NCBI RefSeq assembly: GCF_011751765.2
Contig: NZ_CP061169.1
Location: 3,534,001-3,598,000, forward strand
Reading direction: 5' to 3'
Origin: Paramicrobacterium chengjingii
GTDB lineage: Bacteria; Actinomycetota; Actinomycetes; Actinomycetales; Microbacteriaceae
DNA length: 64,000 nt
Part shown: positions 51,867 through 60,086 of the stretch, in pieces
Layout: each line of letters starts with the position of its first letter
Position numbering within the stretch: the first letter of the stretch is position 1
Translations under genes and position numbers: made by a program
Notes under the pieces: model-generated
What the model saw: only the letters and a program-made list of their open reading frames with translations
Database searches by the model: none
What the model was told of the DNA's origin: nothing

Positions 51867-52792
51867 TGCCCTTCTGATTCGCGATACGGGAGCCGGGAGT
51901 CAAACTCCTGCCCTTCCCAGCTGGAGCGCACCCACCCGTGCGCGGGGTCGTCTGTGATGTTCCATACCCGCTCAGTGTCGGGCCCGGCCATGACGTTGAG
52001 GTAGTACATGTCGTATCCGGGAGCGGCAGCCGCCGGCCCGTGGTACCCATACGGAACGAGCGCGATGTCGCCGGTGCGCACAATAGCGTTGATGTCGATG
52101 TCGCCCGCGTTCGACGAGTACGTCGCGAAGAGTCCGAACGGGTCAGCCTCGGGCGGCGCCGCGAGCCCACGGGAGACTGCCGTCTCGAAGTAGTAGATCT
52201 CCTCGAGCCGCGACTCGGTGCCCGGCACGTTCGTGTCGTGCTTGTGTGCGGGGAACGACGACCAGTTCTCGGCGGGTGTGATCACCTCGCACACGATGAA
52301 CTTCGATGCAGCGAGCGCTGCTGGCGTTCCGTAGTTGTGCACCTGCCGACTCGATCGCCCGGCACCACGCAGCTCGACGGGAACATCCGCCTTCGAAATG
52401 TACGTGACCGGATGCGGCTCGGCAGCAAGCTTCTCAGAAACCGGCGCCTCGGCAACGGCAACGCGGCCTGTGCCTGTCACCGTCGCCGATGCGCCGACCG
52501 GCAGGTAGAGAACGTCGGGCGGCCCGTCGAACACCGATCGGCGGCCGCCAAGCTTTACGGCGTTCGTCTCGACAGCATCCGTTCGTGTACCTGTCGTGTA
52601 TTCCACGTGAAACGATCCGGCCAGCGGAATCACGAGCCGCTCGATGTCTCCCGACTCCAGCGGCGCGCTGTCTCCATCGGCGAGCTGCGCAATGCGCAGT
52701 CCCGTGTGCCGCCAGCCCTCAAGGCTCGCATCCACGACGCTCTGCCAACCGTCGCGGGCGAGTTCGCCGTTGCGGAAGAACCACTGCGTCAT
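51863..52792 (-). CDS. iolB: 5-deoxy-glucuronate isomerase
   Basis: 309 aa double-cupin protein. Metal-binding residues are suggested by SSFPAHKHDT, LEEIYYFETA and VPYGYHGPAAAAPGYDMYYL, and the C-terminus has WNITDDPAHGW as in other IolB proteins. It isomerises 5-deoxy-glucuronate to 2-deoxy-5-keto-gluconate. It is the fourth gene of the iol operon, 69 bp after iolA and overlapping iolD. Confidence 0.95.
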   Translation of the reverse strand: MTQWFFRNGELARDGWQSVVDASLEGWRHTGLRIAQLADGDSAPLESGDIERLVIPLAGSFHVEYTTGTRTDAVETNAVKLGGRRSVFDGPPDVLYLPVGASATVTGTGRVAVAEAPVSEKLAAEPHPVTYISKADVPVELRGAGRSSRQVHNYGTPAALAASKFIVCEVITPAENWSSFPAHKHDTNVPGTESRLEEIYYFETAVSRGLAAPPEADPFGLFATYSSNAGDIDINAIVRTGDIALVPYGYHGPAAAAPGYDMYYLNVMAGPDTERVWNITDDPAHGWVRSSWEGQEFDSRLPYRESEGQ

Positions 52793-52861
52793 GAGTCTGC
52801 TCCTTTACGTGGTTTGCGGGTGCTGTCGGTGGGTCGTTTTGTCGGGCTGTTCGTTGTTGTT

Positions 52862-54373
52862 CTAGTCGTTTTCGGGGAAGCCGAGGTTGATGCCGCCGTG
52901 GGTCGCGGGATCGAGCCAGCGCGAGGTGATCGCTTTCTCCTGGGTGAAGAAATCGAACCCGTGCACACCATAGGCTTTGGAGCTGCCGAACAGTGACTGC
53001 TTCCACCCGCCGAACGAGTGATACGCCACCGGCACCGGGATCGGAACATTGATGCCGATCATGCCCACCTGCACCTCGTTCTGAAACCGCCGTGCCGCAC
53101 CCCCGTCATTAGTGAAGATCGCCGTGCCATTACCGAACTGTCCCGAGTTGATCAGATCCATTCCCTCCTGGAACGTGCCCACCCGAACAATCGAGAGCAC
53201 CGGCCCGAAGATCTCCTCGTCATACGCCTTCGAGGTCAACGGGATATTGTCGATCAGCGTCGGACCCAACCAGAACCCATCCTCGGCACCATCCACAGTG
53301 AACCCGCGCCCGTCAACAACAATGTCGGCACCGTCCTGCTCAGCAATATCAATGTAGCTGGCCACCTTGTCCCGGTGCGCCGCCGTGACAAGCGGCCCCA
53401 TGTCGGGATTCTCCCGCCCATCACCGACCTTCAGCTTCGCCATGCGGTCCGTGATCTTCTCGATCAGCTGATCGGCAACCGGCTCCACAGCAATCACCAC
53501 AGACTGCGCCATGCACCGCTCACCCGCCGACCCGAACCCCGAATTGATCGCCTGATCCGCCACCAACTCCAGGTCAGCATCCGGCAACACAAGCATGTGG
53601 TTATTCGCCCCACCCAACGCCTGCACCCGCTTGCCATGCTTCGCCGCAGTCTCGTAAATGTACTGCGCAATCGGCGTCGACCCCACAAACGAAATCGAAC
53701 GCACCTCCGCAGCCTCCAGCAGACCATCCACAGCCTGCTTATCACCCTGCAACACATTGAACACACCAGCAGGCAGCCCAGCCTCAGCCCACAGCCGCGC
53801 CATCCACAAAGCCGCAGACGGATCCTTCTCACTCGGCTTCAACACCACAGTGTTCCCCGCAGCGATCGCGATCGGGAAAAACCACAACGGCACCATCGCC
53901 GGAAAATTAAACGGACTGATAATCCCCACAACACCCAACGGCTGCTTAATCGAATACACATCAACACCCGTCGACACGTTCTCCGAAAACTCACCCTTAA
54001 TCAGATGCGGAAACCCACACGCCAGATCCACAACCTCCAAACCACGCTGAATCTCACCCGCAGCATCAGAGACAACCTTCCCATGCTCACTCGTGATGAT
54101 CTCCGCCAACTCCACCTTGCGCTCATTCAACAACTCACGAAACCGGAAAACAATGCCCTGACGCTTCGCCATCGACAAATCACGCCACCCCGGAAAAGCC
54201 CCAGACGCCGCCGTGACCGCCGCACGAATCTCACCATCACCCGCCAACGCAAGACTCTTCGTCTGCTGCCCAGTAGCCGGATTAAACACCGCAGACACAC
54301 GCCCACCAGACGACGCAAACTCCACACCCCCAATCCAATGCGAAACAACAGGAAGATCAGTAGTGGTGGTCAT
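52862..54373 (-). CDS. iolA: (methyl)malonate-semialdehyde dehydrogenase, CoA-acylating
   Basis: 503 aa aldehyde dehydrogenase. Landmarks are PFNFPAMVPLWFFPIAIAAG, GSTPIAQYIYETAAKHGKR, NHMLVLPDADLE, and the catalytic Cys in GERCMAQSVVIA. It converts malonate semialdehyde to acetyl-CoA at the end of inositol breakdown. ATG 54373 follows AAAGGAG. Codon use differs from its neighbours: third positions are dominated by G and T (GCT, GGT, GTG, TTG, ATT) where flanking genes prefer C and G, and a 456-aa frame is open on the opposite strand as a result. This suggests a separate evolutionary origin of the gene. Confidence 0.95.
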   Translation of the reverse strand: MTTTTDLPVVSHWIGGVEFASSGGRVSAVFNPATGQQTKSLALAGDGEIRAAVTAASGAFPGWRDLSMAKRQGIVFRFRELLNERKVELAEIITSEHGKVVSDAAGEIQRGLEVVDLACGFPHLIKGEFSENVSTGVDVYSIKQPLGVVGIISPFNFPAMVPLWFFPIAIAAGNTVVLKPSEKDPSAALWMARLWAEAGLPAGVFNVLQGDKQAVDGLLEAAEVRSISFVGSTPIAQYIYETAAKHGKRVQALGGANNHMLVLPDADLELVADQAINSGFGSAGERCMAQSVVIAVEPVADQLIEKITDRMAKLKVGDGRENPDMGPLVTAAHRDKVASYIDIAEQDGADIVVDGRGFTVDGAEDGFWLGPTLIDNIPLTSKAYDEEIFGPVLSIVRVGTFQEGMDLINSGQFGNGTAIFTNDGGAARRFQNEVQVGMIGINVPIPVPVAYHSFGGWKQSLFGSSKAYGVHGFDFFTQEKAITSRWLDPATHGGINLGFPEND

Positions 54374-54394
54374 GTGCTTCTCCTTTGACAAGTC

Positions 54395-55315
54395 TTAGTG
54401 TGTGCTCGTGTGCACGAGCGCTGCTGCTGTATCGACGGCGCGGGCAACATCGCCGTCTGGCGGGTAGACAAGGGTGCGCCCGACGACGAGCCCGCGCACT
54501 CCGGGGAGCGTGAGGGCGTCGGCCCAGCGCGCGTAGGTCCCGTCGGGGCTTCCCGAGGGGTCGCCGCCGAGCAGAAGTGTCGGCAGCGTCGTCGACGCCA
54601 TCACCCGCTCCATGTCGTCGACGACGGGCAGCTTCAGCCAGGTGTATGCGGAACTCGTTCCGAGCCCCTGGGCAATGGCTACGCTCGTGATGACGGCAGC
54701 CGTCGACAGGTCATTCACAACGGATCCGCCGGTCCAATCGCTCATGAACGGCTCGACCATAATGGGAACGGATGCTGCCGCGGCATCCGACACCGCCTGC
54801 GCATTCGCCTCGAGGGTTCGCGCCGAGCCGGCGTCGTCGAGATTCACGCGCAGAAGCGTCTTGGCAAAGTCGAGTCTGTCGCGAACGATCGAATTGATGT
54901 CGTAGGCGGTGACGCGATCGTCCATTTCGAACGCAGCGCCCTTGAGTCCTCCGCGGTTCATGGAGCCGACGACCACTTTGTCATCGAGAACACCGAGAAG
55001 GGCGAGGTCATCGATAATGTCGGGAGTACCGAGCACACCGTCGACGCCCGGGCGACTGACGGCGAGCGCCAGACGATTCAGCAGGTCGTAGCGGTCGGCC
55101 ATGGCCATGGGTTCGCCGCGCACCCCGAGCGCTCCGCGTGCCGGGTGATCGGCGGCCACAATGAACAGGCGACCGTCGGTCAGCAGCGGACGACGCGTGC
55201 GTGCCGCGTGCGCTGCCGCCACCTTTTCTGGGTGGAACGCGCGCGTCTCGCGCAGCTGGTGGAATTGCTGGGGCGTGATCATCGGCTCTGCGGTCACGGT
55301 GTCAGTTGCCGACAT
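54395..55315 (-). CDS. Cgl0159-family (beta/alpha)8 protein, candidate DKGP aldolase
   Basis: 306 aa. LFIVAADHPARGALGVRGE, GVLGTPDIIDDL, MNRGGLKGAAFEMDDR and IMVEPFMSDW resemble class I aldolase barrels of the Cgl0159/DeoC-LacD group. It overlaps the iolC stop region by 14 nt and has the position of the Cgl0159-type gene in the C. glutamicum iol operon. The window has no recognisable IolJ, and the pathway needs an aldolase splitting 2-deoxy-5-keto-gluconate 6-phosphate into malonate semialdehyde and DHAP, so this is the natural candidate (inference). Confidence 0.85.
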   Translation of the reverse strand: MSATDTVTAEPMITPQQFHQLRETRAFHPEKVAAAHAARTRRPLLTDGRLFIVAADHPARGALGVRGEPMAMADRYDLLNRLALAVSRPGVDGVLGTPDIIDDLALLGVLDDKVVVGSMNRGGLKGAAFEMDDRVTAYDINSIVRDRLDFAKTLLRVNLDDAGSARTLEANAQAVSDAAAASVPIMVEPFMSDWTGGSVVNDLSTAAVITSVAIAQGLGTSSAYTWLKLPVVDDMERVMASTTLPTLLLGGDPSGSPDGTYARWADALTLPGVRGLVVGRTLVYPPDGDVARAVDTAAALVHTSTH

Positions 55316-56270
55316 AGTCGCTCTCCTTCAGCACCTCATCGATTTCATGTGTCTCCGGCATCGCCGTTGAGCATTCGCGGCGCGACGCGACGATCGCACC
55401 CGCAACGTTGGCGAAGCGAAGTGTGCGCTCGAGCGACCACCCGCTCAGCAGCCCGTAGTTCAGCGCTCCCCCGAAGCTGTCGCCGGCGCCGAGGCCGTTG
55501 ACGACGTCGACGAAGTACGGCGGCACCTCAACGCTCTCGTCCCGCGTCTTGGCGAGCACGCCCTTCGGCCCCTGTTTGACGATGGCAATCTCGACCCCTC
55601 GATCGAGCAACGCATCGGCTGCGCGCTGCGGGTCGGTCTCTCCCACGGCGACTTCGCACTCTTCGCGATTGCCGACAGCGACGGTCACGTGCGCAAGGGC
55701 CTTCTGCACATGTTCGCGGGCAATCTCGGCCGATTCCCAGAACATGGGGCGGTAGTCGAGGTCGAGAACCGTGTGCTCGCGGCGGCCTCGAGCATCCCAG
55801 GCGGCAAAGTGCGAGCTGCGACTGGGTTCCTCTGACAGACCGGTCACCGTCGACCAGTAGATGCGGGCGTTGCGGATCGCGTCGATGTCGAGGTTCTCCT
55901 CCCTGATGTTCAGGTCGGGAGCCTGTGGCTTGCGATAGAAGTAGAGCGGAAAGTCGTCTGGCGGGAAGATCTCGCAGAATGTGACAGGCGTCGGGTTCTC
56001 CTCATCGACGAAGATGTATCGGTTGTCAACGCCGAGCCTTCCCGCTTCGCGAATGCAGAATCGGCCGAAGGGGTCATTCCCCACCCCCGTGACAACGGCG
56101 GTGCGCAACCCGTGACGGGCCGCGGCCACGGCCACGTTTGTGGCGCTTCCGCCAAGGTACTTGCCAAACGTCTCGACGTCCTCAAGGCCCACGCCGTCCT
56201 GGAGTGGGTAGATGTCTGTGCCGATTCGACCGATGGTAATGAGGTCGAATGCTTCGTTCTGCATTGTCAT
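55302..56270 (-). CDS. iolC: 5-dehydro-2-deoxygluconokinase
   Basis: 322 aa PfkB-family kinase. Sugar-binding GGSATNVAVAAARHG and the C-terminal anion-hole/catalytic motif NGLGAGDSFGGALNYG are clear; the usual DTxGAGD Asp-Thr is NGL here. It phosphorylates 2-deoxy-5-keto-gluconate. It is the first gene of the iol operon. ATG 56270 has only a weak upstream GAGAG; ATG 56264 is an alternative. The promoter with the operator is 45-75 bp upstream. Confidence 0.93.
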   Translation of the reverse strand: MTMQNEAFDLITIGRIGTDIYPLQDGVGLEDVETFGKYLGGSATNVAVAAARHGLRTAVVTGVGNDPFGRFCIREAGRLGVDNRYIFVDEENPTPVTFCEIFPPDDFPLYFYRKPQAPDLNIREENLDIDAIRNARIYWSTVTGLSEEPSRSSHFAAWDARGRREHTVLDLDYRPMFWESAEIAREHVQKALAHVTVAVGNREECEVAVGETDPQRAADALLDRGVEIAIVKQGPKGVLAKTRDESVEVPPYFVDVVNGLGAGDSFGGALNYGLLSGWSLERTLRFANVAGAIVASRRECSTAMPETHEIDEVLKESDYVGN

Positions 56271-56314
56271 ACGTCGATGTATCGCTCTCTCGTGAAGTGC
56301 TCAAGCTTGCTTAC

Positions 56315-56344
56315 ATCCTATTGTCTTAACAAATGAATCGTCAA
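56315..56344 (-). promoter_or_regulatory. iol operon promoter with operator in the spacer
   Basis: On the minus strand -35 TTGACG (56344-56339) and -10 TAGGAT (56320-56315) are 18 bp apart. The palindrome TTGTTAAGACAA (56332-56321) fills the spacer next to the -10 box, so a bound repressor would exclude RNA polymerase. The 10-bp core TGTTAAGACA, read on the other strand as TGTCTTAACA, fits the C. glutamicum IolR consensus KGWCHTRACA as I recall it. Confidence 0.75.
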
Positions 56345-56432
56345 GGCGAGAAGCCGACTCAGGTCATCCGCACAGGAATAGGGTGGAGTCCAGGAGCTCC
56401 CAGGCAGGATGCTCCACTGTAAAGGAGCATCA

Positions 56433-57368
56433 ATGACCCGCGTCGCCGCCATCGACTGTGGCACCAACTCCATCCGCCTGCTCATTGCCGATGTGGTGGA
56501 CGGAAAGCTCACAGACATCGTGCGCACCCTCGAGGTCGTGCGCCTCGGGCAAGGCGTTGACCGCACAGGTCGCTTCGACGATGCCGCACTCGATCGCACT
56601 CTCGACGCCACACGCGACTACGCGGCTCAGTGTCAGAAACACGGGGTCGAACGCGTACGCTTTGTCGCGACGTCGGCGACCCGGGATGCCGCCAACCGGC
56701 TCGTCTTCATCGATGCCGTTCGCGACATCATCGGCGTCGAGCCCGAAGTTCTCTCGGGCACCGAAGAAGCCGAAATGTCGTTTCGCGGCGCCACGAGCGT
56801 GCTGCCACCAGGAACCGGCCGCCTCGTCGTCGACCTCGGGGGCGGCTCAACAGAGCTCGTGCTCGGTGACGGCGACGCCCTCTCGTCCTACTCCATGAAC
56901 GTCGGCTGCGTGCGCATGACCGAGCGCAACATCTCGAACGATCCGCCAACAGCGCAGCAGCGGGCCGGCGTCGTGCGCGACGTGAACGCCGCAATCGACA
57001 TCGCTGCCGAGTCAGTGGACCTCGACCGAGTACGCGAAATCGTCGGGGTCGCGGGGACCATCACAACCCTCACAGCGCACGCCCTCGGTCTCGACAGCTA
57101 CGACCCTGAAGCCATCAATGGGACTCGCCTGAGCATGCAGGCGATGCTCGATGCCTGCGACGACCTCGCGAGCATGCCACGCGAGCAGCGGGCCGCACTC
57201 CCCTACATGCACCCAGGCCGCGTCGACGTCATCGCCGCAGGCTCGCTCACCTGGCACACGGTGCTCACGCGCACCGTCGAGGCGGTCTCGGCGGCGGGAT
57301 CCACGCTCGATTCCGTCGTCACGAGTGAGCACGACATTCTCGATGGAGTCGCTCTCTCCCTCGCCTGA
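56433..57368 (+). CDS. Ppx/GppA phosphatase family protein (exopolyphosphatase-like)
   Basis: 311 aa of the actin/HSP70 ATPase fold. RVAAIDCGTNSIRLLIAD is the phosphate-1 loop, VVDLGGGSTELVLGDG the phosphate-2 loop, and VGVAGTITTLTA the adenosine-like loop. At this length it lacks the C-terminal HD domain of long Ppx proteins, as in mycobacterial Ppx1/Ppx2. It degrades polyphosphate or pppGpp. ATG 56433 follows AAAGGAG. It is divergent from the iol operon across 162 bp. Confidence 0.9.
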   Translation: MTRVAAIDCGTNSIRLLIADVVDGKLTDIVRTLEVVRLGQGVDRTGRFDDAALDRTLDATRDYAAQCQKHGVERVRFVATSATRDAANRLVFIDAVRDIIGVEPEVLSGTEEAEMSFRGATSVLPPGTGRLVVDLGGGSTELVLGDGDALSSYSMNVGCVRMTERNISNDPPTAQQRAGVVRDVNAAIDIAAESVDLDRVREIVGVAGTITTLTAHALGLDSYDPEAINGTRLSMQAMLDACDDLASMPREQRAALPYMHPGRVDVIAAGSLTWHTVLTRTVEAVSAAGSTLDSVVTSEHDILDGVALSLA

Positions 57369-57374
57369 CCCCGG

Positions 57375-57605
57375 TCACTCCCGCGGCTGGAAAGGATCAG
57401 GGTCCTCCCCCGGGCCGTCACCGGAGTCGTTGTGTTGCGGATGGTTGTTGAAGCCGGCACCGAACGCGATTCCCAGCGCGATGCCAATGGACACTCCCGC
57501 GGCCATGTTGTCCAGCGCCACACCAAGAGCCATCCCGATGCCCACTCCGATTGCCATCCCTGCACCGAGATTTATGCTGCCCTTGCGCCCGCCCATCACC
57601 GTCAT
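57375..57605 (-). CDS. small glycine-zipper membrane protein
   Basis: About 76 aa with two Gly/Ala-rich hydrophobic stretches (INLGAGMAIGVGIGMALGVA and AAGVSIGIALGIAFGAGF) and an acidic tail ending DPDPFQPRE. Repeated GxxxG spacing suggests packed membrane helices. ATG 57605 (MTVMGG) or 57596 (MGGRKG) are both possible. It is convergent with ppx. Function unknown; similar short proteins are common in actinobacteria. Confidence 0.6.
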   Translation of the reverse strand: MTVMGGRKGSINLGAGMAIGVGIGMALGVALDNMAAGVSIGIALGIAFGAGFNNHPQHNDSGDGPGEDPDPFQPRE

Positions 57606-57691
57606 CTCCCGCTGGTCTCGCCGTGCATCCCGCAACCGTGGCACCAGGCTAGCCAGGGCGCAATCTCGTCGCATCCCCCGCGCGACGGAGA

Positions 57692-58675
57692 TCAGACCAG
57701 ATGGATGCTGTTCTGAAGCCGCGTGCGCACCTCGAACATGTCGGTGCCCGCTGGCCTCGTCGCATCGGGAACTCCCGTGCGCAGAAAGTGCCCGACAACC
57801 GAGCGCTGCACAGCGAATGACGCGATGCCGCGGTTACGGCCGAGTGCTGTAATCGCAGCGTCGAGCGCCTCGTCTGGCAGCACGATCACGAGCGCCGTGA
57901 ACGTGACGCGAGCCGCACGAGCAACAGCCTTCGCACGCGTCGCGAGTGCATGCATCGGCTTCTCCCCCTTGCCGAGGGCCTCGCTGATGAGATCAGCGCG
58001 CCGAACTCTCGCGGGCGCGCCCCAGTCCTCCGATTGCACGGCAAACAGGCCACTCGGCCCCAGCACGACATGGTCGATCTTGCGGGTGTCGCTTGCTGCC
58101 GCATCCGCGTCGACAACCCACCTATCACTTCCTCTGTCCGTCGCCACCCCGTGCCACACGGTGTACCCCATGCCAAGTTCGCCCAGTGCTCGGGCCGTTG
58201 CCTCTTCGGCGAGAGCGTCGGCGAGCGAGTGCCGAATCTCGGTCGGGGCACGACGGATGAGCGCCTCGTCATAGATATCAATGGGCTCCGTGCCGCGGCC
58301 GACCCACTCGCGCATCAGTGTGGTGAAGCGATCGCGTGCTCGCCCGCCTGGATGCCCGTACATACGGGCCTTCGGCCGCGAATCTCGTTGCGTCGACTGC
58401 GTGCGTCCGGTGCTCCAGACATGGTCTGCCTCGTCCGTATCGGCAGCGGATGCCGGGCGAGCAGACGAGCGCTTGTCGTACTGCGCCCGTGCTTCGGGCG
58501 TTCCCACGTGCTCCCAGGCAAGCTGCACGGCGTTGAAGAGCGCAGCGCTTCCTCCGAGATCGGGGTGCGTCTGCCGCGCCCGACGCCGATAGGCGCGGCG
58601 AAGCTGCGCATCGCTCACTGAGCGGTCGACGCCGAGCACGTCGTACGGGCTCTCGTCGAGGGGGCTTTCAGTCAT
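57692..58675 (-). CDS. J-domain protein with C-terminal NERD-like domain
   Basis: 327 aa. Residues ~8-70 are a J domain with the DnaK-stimulating HPD motif (RRARQTHPDLGGS). A linker of ~80 residues follows. From ~residue 155 on a nuclease-related domain is suggested by VVDADAAASDTRKIDHVVLG and GPSGLFAVQSEDWG, where NERD proteins usually have an Asp/Glu-x-Lys motif; the lysine is replaced here by Asp (SEDWG), so nuclease activity is doubtful. ATG 58675 is used. It may recruit DnaK to a nucleic-acid or membrane site. Confidence 0.78.
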   Translation of the reverse strand: MTESPLDESPYDVLGVDRSVSDAQLRRAYRRRARQTHPDLGGSAALFNAVQLAWEHVGTPEARAQYDKRSSARPASAADTDEADHVWSTGRTQSTQRDSRPKARMYGHPGGRARDRFTTLMREWVGRGTEPIDIYDEALIRRAPTEIRHSLADALAEEATARALGELGMGYTVWHGVATDRGSDRWVVDADAAASDTRKIDHVVLGPSGLFAVQSEDWGAPARVRRADLISEALGKGEKPMHALATRAKAVARAARVTFTALVIVLPDEALDAAITALGRNRGIASFAVQRSVVGHFLRTGVPDATRPAGTDMFEVRTRLQNSIHLV

Positions 58676-58807
58676 GAAGAGCTTTCCGATCGGGGACGAC
58701 AAAAAACACTATCGCGACAGGCTGTGCCGGTCATGAATCCGGTGCCATCCTGACCTCAGCGTTCGTTCGGGCTATCGTATGGGAGCGCGTTTAAATGGGG
58801 GAAGTGA

Positions 58808-59521
58808 ATGACGATTGAGGCAATCGCCCTTCTCGCGATCTCGGTCTGCGTTGGCGCGTTTCTGCAGGGCACCGTAGGGGTCGGCTTTGCAATGCTCGTA
58901 GCCCCGATTGCTGCACTCGTCGAGCCCAGCCTTGTGCCTGTGGCGATTCTGATCTGGATGCTGCCGCTCAACGCCCTCGTCGCATGGCGGGAGCGCCGTC
59001 ATATCGACCTCCGCGGGGCCGGGTGGATCACAGTCGCGAGGGTGCTCGCGACGCCACTTGGCATCTGGTTGCTTCTGCTTATCCCGGAAAACCACCTTGG
59101 GTACCTCATCGGAGGCACCACGATCCTCGCGGCATTGGTCAGCTTCGCCGCGCCGAGTTTCACGCCGCGTCCCGCGGCGTTCCTCGCCGCGGGCGCTGTA
59201 ACGGCGCTCAGCGAAACCGCGACGGGCGTCGGTGGTCCGCCACTTGCTCTCGTCTACCAGCACAGACCTGCTGCCGAACTCCGTGCGACTGTCGCACTCT
59301 GCTTTCTCATAGGCGAGGTGATCTCGCTGATCGCACTCGCGCTCGGTGGCCAGTTCGGTGGCAGCGGCACGAATCTAGCCTTATGGCTTCTGCCCGCTGT
59401 CATTGTTGGCGTGTGGATCAGCTCCGTCACGCACAAGCGAGTCGGAGGCGCGGCGTTGCGTTACGGCATCCTGCTCTTTGCCCTTGCCTCAGGCATCGCT
59501 GTCATCATTGGAACGTTGTGA
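58808..59521 (+). CDS. sulfite exporter TauE/SafE-family permease
   Basis: 237 aa with about eight hydrophobic helices in two repeats. The family pattern is seen in CVGAFLQGTVGVGFAMLVAP and SETATGVGGPPLALVYQHR (the repeated Gx2GxGG-type helix). Members export sulfite, sulfoacetate or other organic anions; no sulfur gene lies nearby, so the substrate is open. The start ATG 58808 follows GGGGGAAG. A stem-loop terminator separates it from the convergent hsp20. Confidence 0.88.
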   Translation: MTIEAIALLAISVCVGAFLQGTVGVGFAMLVAPIAALVEPSLVPVAILIWMLPLNALVAWRERRHIDLRGAGWITVARVLATPLGIWLLLLIPENHLGYLIGGTTILAALVSFAAPSFTPRPAAFLAAGAVTALSETATGVGGPPLALVYQHRPAAELRATVALCFLIGEVISLIALALGGQFGGSGTNLALWLLPAVIVGVWISSVTHKRVGGAALRYGILLFALASGIAVIIGTL

Positions 59522-59559
59522 CGCGGTCAGTCGTGGATGGGTGGCCGCGATGCGCGCAC

Positions 59560-59591
59560 AACGGCCGCCGACCAAGCGGTCGACGGCCGTT
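59560..59591. terminator. bidirectional terminator between the TauE-family gene and hsp20
   Basis: AACGGCCG-c-CGACC-aagc-GGTCG-a-CGGCCGTT: a 13-bp stem interrupted by one mismatch, with a 4-nt loop, between two convergent genes. Confidence 0.75.
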
Positions 59592-59597
59592 CTCCGA

Positions 59598-60038
59598 TTA
59601 CGCTGAGGCCACGTCGTTCAGCTCCGGGGCCGATTCGGCGCTCACCGAGTTCACGGTGATCTTGCGAGGTTTTGCGCGTTCGCTCACCGGGATCATGATG
59701 CTGAGCACGCCGTTGTCATAGCTTGCGCTGATCATCTCGGTGTCAATGCCTTGACCGAGGCTGAGCTGGCGCACGTATGAAGCAGTCCCCCGCTCACGCG
59801 TGATCCACTTCACCCCGTCACCGCTCGACACCGTGCGCTCCGCGCGAATCGTCAGAAGCTGACCGTCCACGTCAATATCGACCGAACCCGGGTCAATTCC
59901 GGGCAGATCTGCGTTGAGCACGTAGGTGTCGCCGTCGCGGTAGAGATCCATGGGCATCTTCCGCGGCCCAGCGGGCGAGTCGGCGAATGCGCCGGCGAGC
60001 GATGCGAACTCTCGGAACGGGTCAAATGTTGCAGTCAT
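59598..60038 (-). CDS. Hsp20/alpha-crystallin small heat-shock protein
   Basis: 146 aa with the alpha-crystallin domain at ~38-130 (MPMDLYRDGDTYVLNADLPG, SVDIDVDGQLLTIRAER, YDNGVLSIMIPVSE). The short N-terminal MTATFDPFREFASLAGAF is typical of actinobacterial Hsp20. It acts as an ATP-independent holdase in the cytoplasm. ATG 60038 follows GGGAGGT. The promoter region contains both HAIR (60055-60075) and a perfect CIRCE (60087-60113). Confidence 0.95.
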   Translation of the reverse strand: MTATFDPFREFASLAGAFADSPAGPRKMPMDLYRDGDTYVLNADLPGIDPGSVDIDVDGQLLTIRAERTVSSGDGVKWITRERGTASYVRQLSLGQGIDTEMISASYDNGVLSIMIPVSERAKPRKITVNSVSAESAPELNDVASA

Positions 60039-60054
60039 TAGGTAACCTCCCAAA

Positions 60055-60075
60055 CTTGAGTGTGTACTACTCAAC
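60055..60075. promoter_or_regulatory. HAIR element (HspR binding site)
   Basis: CTTGAGT-gtgtact-ACTCAAC matches the consensus CTTGAGT-N7-ACTCAAG at 13 of 14 arm positions. It lies 16 bp before the hsp20 start. Confidence 0.85.
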
Positions 60076-60086
60076 TGCAACTGAGA

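Noticed and set aside
53018..54388. A 456-aa open frame on the plus strand opposite iolA.
   Set aside because: It is an antisense shadow caused by the G/T third-position bias of iolA; the translation is Arg/His/Asn-rich with no family resemblance.
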